Below are positions 1-10,465 of a stretch of DNA of 64,000 nt, piece by piece; within the stretch, counting starts at the first letter, position 1; the number at the start of each line of letters is the position of its first letter. This DNA comes from Bolinopsis microptera (lineage: Eukaryota; Ctenophora; Tentaculata; Lobata; Bolinopsidae). A model generated the notes under the pieces. That model was not told where the DNA came from. It ran no database searches and was given only the letters and a program-made list of their open reading frames with translations. The position numbers were made by a program, and so were the translations under genes. The DNA lies in contig NC_087074.1 in assembly GCF_026151205.1 (NCBI RefSeq), positions 20,143,240 to 20,207,239 of the forward strand. Reading direction: 5' to 3'.

Positions 1-1390
1 AAATGTTCCCATATAAGCCATGTTTACATACATCTTGTGAAATAAAAATACTTACATTACGAGTTATAGATAGAAGATTAGAGGCAGAAACGGCGATATA
101 TTCCTTTGAAGCAAAATAATCTTTTTATTTCATACTTTCAACAGCCCCGTAGTTAATGACAGGAAACCATCTTGGTAGTGACTGTTAAAAGGTAACCAGA
201 CTGTCCTCGCCCGGGGCTCCGCTCATAGTATAGAGTGTATCATTTACTCAAGTAGCCCTGTTCGCTGTTTAGTCCTAATCGCGGTTGTCCGATCATTTGG
301 CTGAATGAAGCTTTGTGAGCTTTATAAACCAACAGATTACGTATCCCACAGCAAGGATTGACTATTGATATAATATATATTTATATTAGGACACTACAAA
401 CTACTTGAATATCCATACGAACTCTGTTGGGTTCTAAGCCAAATGATCGGGAAGTGCATCTCAGTCCGTGAGTCCGTAATACGGGTTAAATAAGAAGCTG
501 GTAGTGAGTAGCCTGAAGCGAATACGGTTTGGTTCTCACTATCTTAAACGTGCCTCGCATGATCCTCCGTCAGTTGCTTATGTACTGAATAGAAGAGCAT
601 AAACTAAAAATAATCATTTAATTCAAAGGTTTTGTCTGAGAAGGGGCAACACTTTTAAGAACTGAGTTTTTTCTTTCATTTACAAAAGTACAAAGTAACA
701 TGTGAAATGTTAGCCTCTCTGGAGTATATTTATCTCAGAACCTCTCAAAAAATAAGCCTTCGAGCCTCGAGGGCCTCAGTTAATTCAAATGTTGTATAGA
801 AATATATTGACCAATGTGAACACTTTGCACGTCTATCTTAAAACCTCGTAAAGTCGTAACCTAATTTACCACATGTATTTTTGTGGGAAGGGTATTGTAG
901 ATGAATTCAGAGAGTTATGCCCATGATATTGAACCTTATTGACCCAGAACTTTGGGCAGCAGTCCAGTGCGGAGAAACCGTAGCTGAATTATGCACAGAT
1001 GGTCATAGTAATTAATTCATTTTCCCTAACTGAAAGTCTGAAAGACAGAAAGTTCCAAATTTTTGCCTAGAAGCAGACTTTCATAACAATGGCCACGTAT
1101 GGTAACAGTATGTTTAAGTTTCTAAAGAGTATTATATCTCCACCTCTGTAGACTTGAGCAACAGGCATTGTGCTATAATACTATATAATATATACTGTAT
1201 TGTCCAATACTACTAGCAGTGGGCCCTGTTTTACATTACAATCCCCTGTAATGTAGAGTAACGACGTTACATTGCTCATTAGTAAACCTCCCCCCACCTC
1301 TGTACCTTCTGAATAACAAGGTACACGCGGCCATCAAAGGTTATTAAAACACTGTACTAAAACCAAGAATATACTGCCCCCTAAAACCCC
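1..1390. other. no gene recognised
   Basis: AT-rich sequence with stop codons in all frames. I see no coding exon with animal-protein similarity, no RNA gene and no tandem repeat. Confidence 0.5.
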
Positions 1391-1395
1391 TGAGT

Positions 1396-1507
1396 CACGT
1401 GCTGCTGCTCCCACGTGGTCCGCCCACACGTGCGCGGCTCACCGACTCTTATTGGCCCCTCTGTTCAACACCACCAGAGCACGTGCGCGGCTCCACCAGA
1501 GCACGTG
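1396..1507. promoter_or_regulatory. E-box cluster (5x CACGTG) with inverted CCAAT
   Basis: Five perfect CACGTG sites lie at 1396-1401, 1412-1417, 1427-1432, 1480-1485 and 1502-1507, with an ATTGG (inverted CCAAT) at 1451-1455. CACGTG is the canonical site of Myc/Max, USF and related bHLH factors; CCAAT is the NF-Y site. Five in 112 bp is far above chance in this AT-rich sequence, so a promoter or enhancer is plausible. No gene start is visible next to it. Confidence 0.4.
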
Positions 1508-3190
1508 CGCGATACGCGACAGTCCCGTGGTTTAAGAGAGCCATTATATGTGGTGAGCTGACTGGAAGTGTAGCGGGGGAAGCAGTGCAATTGTTTAACT
1601 AGTGTGTATACATGGCTCATGAGAGAGAGAGAGTTGGAGAGAGGGCAGCATGGGTGTAAGGCCCTTGTTCACCGCTCCTTGTTTTTTGTTGTACTCTTGT
1701 GGACTGTGGAGCTCACTTCTAGCATATTCTAAAGGAGTAAAACTCTCGTTTTGTAAGCCACTATTGTAGTAGTTAGATGTATTGTCGGATACTAAAGCTC
1801 TCTTCTCGTCAGTCATCTGACGAGCACAGTGCCAAATTGAACCAGGTCTTCTCAGATACTTAGTGCGTTGGCACATTGAATGGGTAGTTCTCTTCTGATC
1901 TGCCGTCATCTTACTACAGTATCTTGTTATCCCTGTCGTCCCGTGTTTGTGCGTTTCGTGTAGGTTGTGCAATTGTAAACATTTCAATCGCCTAATTTGA
2001 TGAGGCTTCGTTTACACTTTCACAGATCAGCTGGGATGTAAGCAATGTAACTCCGATACAGCAGGTCGTGACATAATAGTGTCCACTTCATATTTAGATG
2101 ATGGGGTCTTGAAGTGATTGGTCATGGAAATTTATTGTATGACGTGTTAGAATTTGAGAGCAGTAGGGCAGATATTAATAATCAAAAATATGTGTCTTGT
2201 CTTTTACAACCTTAATGTTGAACTCTTCAGAAAATACTTTTCATAACACAGAAGTATTATATAAAGTAAAATATACTTCAAGTGGATATTTGTAGTCCCC
2301 CACCCTACGCTTAATATGTAGTATTACATGTATAGTGTATAAACTATATGCATGTAATATGTAGTATTACATGTATAGTGTATAAATGTGAACTTTCAGC
2401 CAGTTACGTCTTTAGCTAGAATCAACATTTTTTGATGTGGTATAAAGCATCTTATTGTTATCAATCTCTTGTTTCAGGAGACATTTTGTACGTAATTTGT
2501 ATGATCCGGTATATCAATCACCCCCATCCCCGAAGCAGGGTACAGCTCCAATCAGGAAAGCATTTCAGCTCACTGAAAGGAGCTGCTTAGACCGTTTGTT
2601 ATCTCGCTCCATTTTATTTTTATCTAGTTACATCTTGTGCCGTTTATTGATTAACTTTTCTGCATACATTAATTATCCTTGCGCTTATCAAAGTTAACTC
2701 CGCATGAAACTTTTCCGCAGAATCAGAATTCCTGGCTTCAAACATATCTTCATTCAATCATTAAATCTGTTCAACCGAGCAAGCAGAGATCCTTTATCTG
2801 CACAGATTCTATTTTGGGAGAAGGGAAGTAGTTAGTTTTTAAGATTGAGAGCCAAATAATAGTTAAATTCTTTCACGTGGCGTTTGACGACTACTATTCA
2901 TCAACATCATTGTTTGAGCGCTGTGTGGAACCGTAATCTCCTCCTAGAATTTCACGTAATTATCACTTTTTTTCTGCTCTGTTAAGTGAATATTTAGAGC
3001 TATAGAATTTTCTATATTATAGTTCTCGGCTGTACGAACCATTAATATCTGTTAATTGTATTGTACGGCGAAAATATACGGCTTTGAGAAACGTCATGAG
3101 CTCAGACATTAGGCTCTTTTTACATCGTTTGGCTGAGTTCTGAGTGCGCAGTGTTTTTACATCGATTCATCATTTTCTGTCCTTTTTCTG
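1508..3190. other. no gene recognised; one short direct repeat
   Basis: No supported gene. A ~26-bp direct repeat (core TAGTATTACATGTATAGTG) occurs at about 2318 and again at about 2360. ORFs here are short and lack domain signals. Confidence 0.4.
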
Positions 3191-3197
3191 CTTTTAG

Positions 3198-3262
3198 ATA
3201 AACAATTAATGTGCGAACACTCTTGCATGGAGAATCTTGCTGGAACTGGAAGAACAACATTG
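3198..3262 (+). other. possible 65-bp exon (unidentified)
   Basis: The segment is bounded by a polypyrimidine-AG acceptor (TGCTTTTAG ending at 3197) and a strong donor (GTAAGT at 3263). One frame is open and contains an ATG followed by CEHSCMENLAGTGRTTL. No homology is recognised and there is no neighbouring exon, so this rests only on splice-site quality. Confidence 0.2.
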
Positions 3263-3543
3263 GTAAGTTCGTAGTTATTCAATCTATCGTATTTGGAAAT
3301 CGTGATTTATAATACTGCTGGCATTTGAGTTTGACAACCACTCAACGATGAAAGGAACAGAAGCTGACCATCCTTCCAACTTTAATCATATTGACATGTC
3401 TTTTTATCCCCTGATCATAGACACGCGATCCTGTTCGGCGAAACTTCATGTCGAGAATGTCGAAAAACTAATTACTTAAGGTCCACCTGGTCCTAATTAA
3501 TGTTTAATAATGTACATAAAAACCATCCTCTCACGACACATGG

Positions 3544-3585
3544 ACACACAGGTGCTCTGTGCTTCTCCACAGAGCACCTGTGTGT
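3544..3585. repeat. perfect hairpin, 18-bp arms
   Basis: The left arm 3544-3561 is the exact reverse complement of the right arm 3568-3585, with a 6-nt loop (cttctc). No coding feature accounts for it. Confidence 0.85.
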
Positions 3586-4050
3586 TATCATGTGCTTCTC
3601 CTACATTTCTCAGTATCATCAGCATTTCTTAGTATCATCAGTATTTCTCAGAATCATCAGCATGCGCTATAAGTTGTCATGCGGGCCGGGCTCTTCAATA
3701 ATTCACACTGCCAGTAAAATCATTGAGAATCAGAGTACACGTTATTAAAACTAGGGTTAACACATCACATCTTAAAAGAATCTCGACCGCAATTGAAAAA
3801 CTGGGAAGCTTTATGTCTGACTTCGGTTTACGGTCGCGTTATAATAATTATTATAATTATAATGGAAAATTGTAAATATTCAAACTTTTTAGTGTGTCAA
3901 AGAATTACAAATTATTCCATTCTGATGAGGTCGTTACTCATATGCAGTATTATTATTATTTTTAAATCGTCCTTATTTGGCAAAGGGCAAATATGAGTTC
4001 GCATTTAAAACAGTTTTTATTTCTACTCCCGTATTCCATATTTGCTACAA

Positions 4051-5230
4051 GAGAAACGCCATTTTCAGACGTGAGGAGAGTTAGGACTCCTCCGACTACA
4101 TTAAATTAATTCCTTCTGTAACGTCCTCAATAAATGTAATAGATTTGTAGTGTTGTAATTATAACGTCCAACCAGTTTACAGTTATCACCTTTGATTCTT
4201 TAGAATCTGTCAAATAACCATATTTATAAGTTGTCAAGATTTCAAAAAAATTATACCAGATTTGGCTATAAATGCCCGTAAATATAAATATCGCTTCGGT
4301 ATCTTAAATAACTTTTTGATTCTGTTGTTATATTTGATACAATATGAGAAACGCCATTTTCGGACTTGAGGAGAGTTAGGACTCCTCTGACTACATTAAA
4401 TTAATTCCTTCTGTAACGTCCTCAATAAATGTAATAGATTTGTAGTGTTGTAATTATAACGTCCAACCAGTTTACAGTTATCACCTTTGATTCTTTAGAA
4501 TCTGTCAAATAACCATATTTATAAGTTGTCAAGATTTCAAAAAAATTATACCAGATTTGGCTATAAATGCCCGTAAATATAAATATCGCTTCGGTATCTT
4601 AAATAACTTTTTGATTCTGTTGTTATATTTGATACAATATGAGAAACGCCATTTTCGGACTTGAGGAGAGTTAGGACTCCTCCGACTACATTAAATTAAT
4701 TCCTTCTGTAACGTCCCCAATAAATGTAATAGATTTGTAGTGTTGTAATTATAATATAACGTCCAACCAGTTTACAGTTATCACCTTTGTTTCTTTAGAA
4801 TCTGTCAAATAACCATATTTATAAGTTGTCAAGATTTCAAAAAAATTATACCAGATTTGGCTATAAATGCCCGTAAATATAAATATCGCTTCGGTATCTT
4901 AAATAACTTTTTGATTCTGTTGTTATATTTGATACAATATGAGACACGCCATTTTCGGACTTGAGGAGAGTTAGGACTCCTCCGACTACATTAAATTAAT
5001 TCCTTCTGTAACGTCCCCAATAAATGTAATAGATTTGTAGTGTTGTAATTATGATATAACGTCCAACCAGTTTACAGTTATCACCTTTGATTCTTTAGAA
5101 TCTGTCAAATAACCATATTTATAAGTATAAAGTTGTCAAGATTTCAAAAAAATTATGCCAGATTTGGCTATAAATACCCGTAAATATAAATATCGCTTCG
5201 ATATCTTAAATAACTTTTTGATTCTGTTGT
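4051..5230. repeat. ~295-bp satellite, four tandem copies
   Basis: Copies start at 4051, 4346, 4641 and 4941, each with GAGAAACGCCATTTT (GAGACACGCC in the fourth). Periods are 295, 295 and 300 bp. The 5-bp difference comes from an ATATA insertion before ACGTCC in copies 3 and 4. Copies are nearly identical, implying recent amplification. No open reading frame spans the unit. Confidence 0.9.
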
Positions 5231-5590
5231 GGAATAATATCATCTCTCCCTTTAATATATAACCAAGCTTAGACAGCTTGTTCGATCGATTATTTCTTAT
5301 TTGGACGCCACCAATAAAGTCCTGCGCCTCGAAATATTTCAGGTAAATACACACGCTTCATTTCAATATCCAAACAGTTTTGTGAGTACCCAGTCTATAT
5401 AAATATCCCCTTGATAATGGACGCTCTACGTTCAGCACGAAAGTTACATTTGATCTGGTGGATTTGTGGGATGTGTCGGGGAGAGTAGGCGGTTAGAGTT
5501 TGACTACCTCATATGGTCTGATTAGTGTTCAGTATGTGCTTTGTTTTTACATTAATCGTACGAGATATAAGCTGGGATTAGATCGGGGTG

Positions 5591-5757
5591 GCTCTTTGTT
5601 ATTGCTCTTTGTTATTGCTCTTTGTTATTGCTCTTTGTTATTGCTCTTTGTTATTGCTCTTTGTTATTGCTCTTTGTTATTGCTCTTTGTTATTGCTCTT
5701 TGTTATTGCTCTTTGTTAATGCTCTTTGTTATTGCTCTTTGTTATTGCTCTTTGTTA
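5591..5757. repeat. 13-bp minisatellite (GCTCTTTGTTATT)n
   Basis: About 12.8 copies with only a single T-to-A variant near 5719. Because 13 is not a multiple of 3 the translated repeat has a 13-residue period; the ORF it creates is an artefact. Confidence 0.9.
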
Positions 5758-5976
5758 GCGCTGCTTGTTTTGTTCGCACCGTTTGAGTACATATTCGGAT
5801 CTGCTAAATGCGAGTAAACTTCCCGATCCTAGTAAATAGTAACCAAACGTTTTGAAAGCAACAATGGTCCCAATTATTATAATTGTTTTAGTGTCGTGTA
5901 GTTGCCTTTGTTACCGAATATGGATTGGAATTGCCCAAAATCTGTATACATCTGGTGGAGAACCATATTTTTGTGA

Positions 5977-5999
5977 CACGTGTCACAGCGTCAACCAAT
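5977..5999. promoter_or_regulatory. E-box / CCAAT pair
   Basis: CACGTG at 5977-5982 is embedded in the dyad GACACGTGTC, with CCAAT at 5995-5999. This is the same pairing seen at 1396, 36145, 51404 and 56517. Confidence 0.3.
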
Positions 6000-6250
6000 C
6001 AGCTTCCAGCGTTAACCCATCACGACCCGGAATAAATTTCAGGTGTCAAAACAAATACGGTTCACCTCCCTACCCTGTACTGAGTGTACCCAGATCTATA
6101 ATCAATACTTGAAACCATAACGCAGTCTCACTAACTTGGTAATTGAGGCTCCACCATATGCAATGTGCTTACATAAGTGAAAGTAATCTGGAAGACATAG
6201 CTCTCTTGCGTCAAACTGTACTCTAAATAGTATTACCACATAGGTCTTGA

Positions 6251-6292
6251 CGTGAGAGAGAGAGAGAGTGAGAGAGAGTTCTCTCTCTCGAA
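6251..6292. repeat. GA/TC microsatellite with dyad
   Basis: An interrupted (GA)n run followed directly by TTCTCTCTCTC can fold back on itself. Confidence 0.6.
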
Positions 6293-6417
6293 ACTTGAGC
6301 TGATCTTGTACTCTTTGACTCAGTACTTGTCGTGTTTCTGACAAGTCTTCGTATGCTGCAGACGCATCGGCTAAATATTTGGTTTACATTCTGTTTTCGT
6401 AGATAAGACCCTGGGGA

Positions 6418-6537
6418 CAGGGACAAAAGGGAATCGCGATTTTTCCCATTCTTTGCGACAAATTTTATGTATAGTCTGTCAAAAATCGCGGTATCGCGAT
6501 TTTTGGGCAAAATAATCGCGATTTTCTTTTGTCCCTG
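6418..6537. mobile_element. hAT-type MITE, 120 bp, 8-bp TSD
   Basis: The termini are CAGGGACAAAAG...CTTTTGTCCCTG, inverted repeats beginning with CAGGG as is usual for hAT transposons. The element is flanked by perfect 8-bp duplications CCTGGGGA (6410-6417 and 6538-6545). Its interior holds several ATCGCGAT dyads, so most of it can fold. Too short to code; it must have been mobilised by a transposase elsewhere. Confidence 0.85.
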
Positions 6538-6670
6538 CCTGGGGAGATCGACTGCACTGTCGTGTCACACTGTCACAGCGCTGAGATAGACGACAGGAAA
6601 ATTTCTAATCTAGGACGGAATCTCCCGATAAGGTGCGACTTGAACCTGAAATGGTTTTACCATGATAATG

Positions 6671-8471
6671 CAGGTAATAGTGGGAAGGTAATAGCAGTTA
6701 ATAGTGGGAAGGTAATAGCGGGTAATAGTGGGAAGGTAATAGCGGGTAATAGTGGGAAGGTAATAGTGGGTAATAGTAGGAAGGTAATAGCGGGTAATAG
6801 TGGGAAGGTAATAGCGGGTAATAGTGGGAAGGTAATAGCAGGTAATAGTGGGAAGGTAATAGCGGGTAACAGTGGGAAGGTAATAGCGGGTAATAGTGGG
6901 AAGGTAATAGCAGGTAATAGTGGGAAGGTAATAGCGGGTAATAGTGGGAAGGCAATAGCAGGTAATAGTGGGAAGGTAATAGCAGTTAATAGTGGGAAGG
7001 TAATAGTGGGAAGGTAATAGTGGGAAGGTAATAGCGGGTAATAGTGGGAAGGTAATAGTGGGAAGGTAATAGCGGGTAATAGTGGGAAGGTAATAGCAGG
7101 TAATAGTGGGAAGGTAATAACGGGTAATAGCGGGAAGGTAATAGTGGGTAATAGTGGGAAGGTAATAGCGGGTAATAGCGGGAAGGTAATAGTGGGAAGG
7201 TAATAGCGGGTAATAGTGGGAAGGTAATAGCGGGTAATAGTGGGAAGGTAATAGCAGGTAATAGTGGGAAGGTAATAGCGGGTAATAGTGGGAAGGTAAT
7301 AACGGGTAATAGCGGGAAGGTAATAGTGGGTAATAGTGGGAAGGTAATAGCGGGTAATAGCGGGAAGGTAATAGTGGGAAGGTAATAGCGGGTAATAGTG
7401 GGAAGGTAATAACAGGTAATAGTATGAAGGTAATAGTGGGTAATAGTGGGAAGGTAATAGTGGGTAATAGTGGGAAGGTAATAGTGGGTAATAGTGGGAA
7501 GGTAATAGTGGGAAGGTAATAGCGGGTAATAGTGGGAAGGTAATAGCAGGTAATAGTGGGAAGGTAATAACGGGTAATAGCGGGAAGGTAATAGTGGGTA
7601 ATAGTGGGAAGGTAATAGCGGGTAATAGCGGGAAGGTAATAGTGGGAAGGTAATAGCGGGTAATAGTGGGAAGGTAATAGCAGGTAATAGTGGGAAGGTA
7701 ATAGCGGGTAATAGTGGGAAGGTAATAGCAGGTAATAGTGGGAAGGTAATAACGGGTAATAGCGGGAAGGTAATAGTGGGTAATAGTGGGAAGGTAATAA
7801 CAGATAATATTATGAAGGTAATAGTGGGTAATAGTGGGAAGGTAATAGTGGGTAATAGTGGGAAGGTAATAGTGGGAAGGTAATAGCGGGTAATAGTGGG
7901 AAGGTAATAGCAGGTAATAGTGGGAAGGTAATAACGGGTAATAGCGGGAAGGTAATAGTGGGTAATAGTGGGAAGGTAATAGCGGGTAATAGCGGGAAGG
8001 TAATAGTGGGAAGGTAATAGCGGGTAATAGTGGGAAGGTAATAGCAGGTAATAGTGGGAAGGTAATAGCGGGTAATAGTGGGAAGGTAATAACGGGTAAT
8101 AGCGGGAAGGTAATAGTGGGTAATAGTGGGAAGGTAATAGCGGGTAATAGCGGGAAGGTAATAGTGGGAAGGTAATAGCGGGTAATAGTGGGAAGGTAAT
8201 AGCAGGTAATAGTGGGAAGGTAATAGCAGGTAATAGTGGGAAGGTAATAACAGGTAATAGTATGAAGGTAATAGTGGGTAATAGTGGGAAGGTAATAGTG
8301 GGTAATAGTGGGAAGGTAATAGTGGGAAGGTAATAGCGGGTATAGTGGGAAGGTAATAGCAGGTAATAGTGGGAAGGTAATAGCAGGTAATAGTGGGAAG
8401 GTAATAGCGGGTAATAGTGGGAAGGTAATAGCGGGTAATAGCGGGAAGGTAATAGCGGGTAATAGCGGGAT
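6671..8471. repeat. 1.8-kb minisatellite of 13-bp and 11-bp modules
   Basis: The array alternates GGGAAGGTAATAG (13 bp) and YGGGTAATAGT (11 bp), giving a common 24-bp period, with modules sometimes doubled. A rare variant (AACAGGTAATAGTATGAAGG or close) recurs at 7411, 7799 and 8249, so there is a ~390-450-bp higher-order period. Long ORFs on both strands here are repeat artefacts. Confidence 0.9.
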
Positions 8472-8475
8472 GGTG

Positions 8476-9230
8476 ATGTAACCAGTGCACAATGACTAGC
8501 CGGGGTTATTGTTACAAAATACAATGAGTGATGGTGCTGGAGTTGGGACCAGGTCACAGTACATTACATTAGGGCTATCTGAATCACTTTACACTGATTG
8601 ACCAGTTCACTGGTATCATCAGCCAATTAAGTTGCAGAATCACTTTTACCTGCCCCGCCTCCGCATCATGAGTCATTCATGACCCTGGCTTCGTCGATTA
8701 TGTCTCCGAAGTGCAATCGTCAATATAAATTAAAATTGCGACATTACATCTAAATGCCCCTAAATGATTAGTCCTATTTTCGGAAATTTACAATATTTTG
8801 TGTCAATAAATAGAGTGAACCCTATCCTGCAAATAGTGCCAGCTGCTGAGCTGCAGGGCCATGGCCATTGGCCAATCGATTAATGAATATGAATCAAGTC
8901 ATGTCGTGGTTATGCCATAAATCATGATCATTATTATATGGCAAATTTTACCATTTAATTACAACTGGACTTGCTAGTGGCATCTGAGTTAAACGGTTCA
9001 TGTAACTTGCCGTATCAATTGCATATTCTTGGGGTATCAATGATTGCTTGTTCCTTGAACCATCATACTATTTCCAACATATTCTTGGGTTTGGTGAGGG
9101 ATAATTTTGTCATATATCACGCTGCGCGACAGTAATGATAGATCTTCCGACGAGACACAGTTGCTAAGGATTAACTTCATACTGAGCAGAGAATTCTCAG
9201 GCAGTTTCTCTGACAACGTTGTGTGGATTA
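8476..9230. other. no gene recognised
   Basis: Unique sequence with no supported gene. A small dyad (GGCCATGGCC, then TTGGCCAA) lies near 8860. Confidence 0.4.
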
Positions 9231-9238
9231 CTGTTCAG

Positions 9239-9276
9239 CAGGGACAAAAGGAAATCGCGAAATCCTTTTGTCCCTG
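9239..9276. mobile_element. 38-bp hAT end-to-end remnant, 8-bp TSD
   Basis: CAGGGACAAAAGGA and its exact reverse complement are separated by only 10 bp. Both sides carry CTGTTCAG (9231-9238 and 9277-9284). The terminus matches the 120-bp element at 6418, so both belong to one hAT-type family. Either the interior was lost, leaving fused ends, or the minimal palindrome itself moved. Confidence 0.8.
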
Positions 9277-9284
9277 CTGTTCAG

Positions 9285-9885
9285 TGTTCGTTCAATATTG
9301 TGCGAAGGCGAATTTTAACGCTTTGTAAAGTATGGTGGCGGCGAATTTTAATGCCTTTTACCTCCGTATTTGTACTCCATAGTTGTACTCCTTCTGTACC
9401 ATCCAATTAAATTTCCTCATTTCTCTACTCTCGAGATTATGCATGATGCACTCCGAATGCTTCACTCTCAGGTGTTTCAGATTTCATTATCATCTGATCA
9501 TCATTCCCTTTTCATAGATCGGATTAGTTGTTATGAATTATGATTTTATTGGATCTACGTGTTAAACCGCTATACTGTAGTCTCACAATATTAATTGTAA
9601 CCTGATGACCCCGCAGCTAAACCAACGTGTTCGAGACTCAAGTAGTCAAGTTCTCCTAACTATCTAACAGTAACACAGACTCGTTACAAACACACCGCCT
9701 GGTGTTTACACACTGATATAATCACGTGACAATGTGAACAGCTGTGTGTGTGAGCGGTGTACCATATGTCCCACATGCACGCGGTTAACAATTACTATCT
9801 GAACACAGGGGGTTGTAGTATCTGGCATCGTGTTCTAGAATGATCAGCAGGTGTCCTCACTTACATCCTAACTCTCCAAGCTCTC
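9285..9885. other. no gene recognised
   Basis: No supported gene. GTTTACACACTGATATAATCACGTG near 9710 carries a single CACGTG. Confidence 0.4.
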
Positions 9886-9890
9886 TCTAG

Positions 9891-9911
9891 CTCTCTCTCT
9901 CCCTCTCTCTC

Positions 9912-9990
<79 letters not shown>
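9891..9990. repeat. (CT)n microsatellite
   Basis: Nearly pure CT dinucleotides with two CCC interruptions; a second short (CT)n tract is at 10408-10431. Confidence 0.95.
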
Positions 9991-9992
<2 letters not shown>

Positions 9993-10465
9993 TCTGAGCG
10001 TCACACTCTCGCCGTCGCTCATAGTCGCTCTTTCTCTCTGGACTAGCTGGTCTCCATTCTGTACGTTTTATCATAATGACCCCGTATATTTGCTCTCTTG
10101 AGTGTAGGAGGTCAAGGTGCCCAGCTCTCTCCCCTATACCTGGCTCTCCATAGTGGGTGTTTGAAGGAGAGCTAATGGCTGGCCTGGTGTAATGGCTTAT
10201 TGCCGGTTATATAGTACTATCCACCCTCTCCCCCCCCTCTCTCTCTTTCTAAACCACAGTACACTAAACAGCTTTGTTCACACGTTTTGCCTGTACCCCC
10301 TGTTTAAGTACACTGGGTGCTGTGTGTGTTCCTGTAAATTGCAGGCCCCTACTCCCCCTACTACTACCTCTGGGTAATGTGACAGGTCATCGTATTAACT
10401 TTACTACTCTCTCTCTCTCTCTCTCTCTCTCTTGTTGGTGGTAGGAGTTGTTCATGTTCATGTTA

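Noticed and set aside
1595-1987. 130-codon minus-strand ORF
   Set aside because: No recognisable domain or splice signals; composition like non-coding sequence.
3921-3950. CTGATGAG motif suggesting a hammerhead core
   Set aside because: No matching CGAAA or closing stems follow.
6529-8557. Several ORFs up to 611 codons (GNSGKVIA and FPLLPAIT repeats)
   Set aside because: Minisatellite translation in multiple frames and strands.
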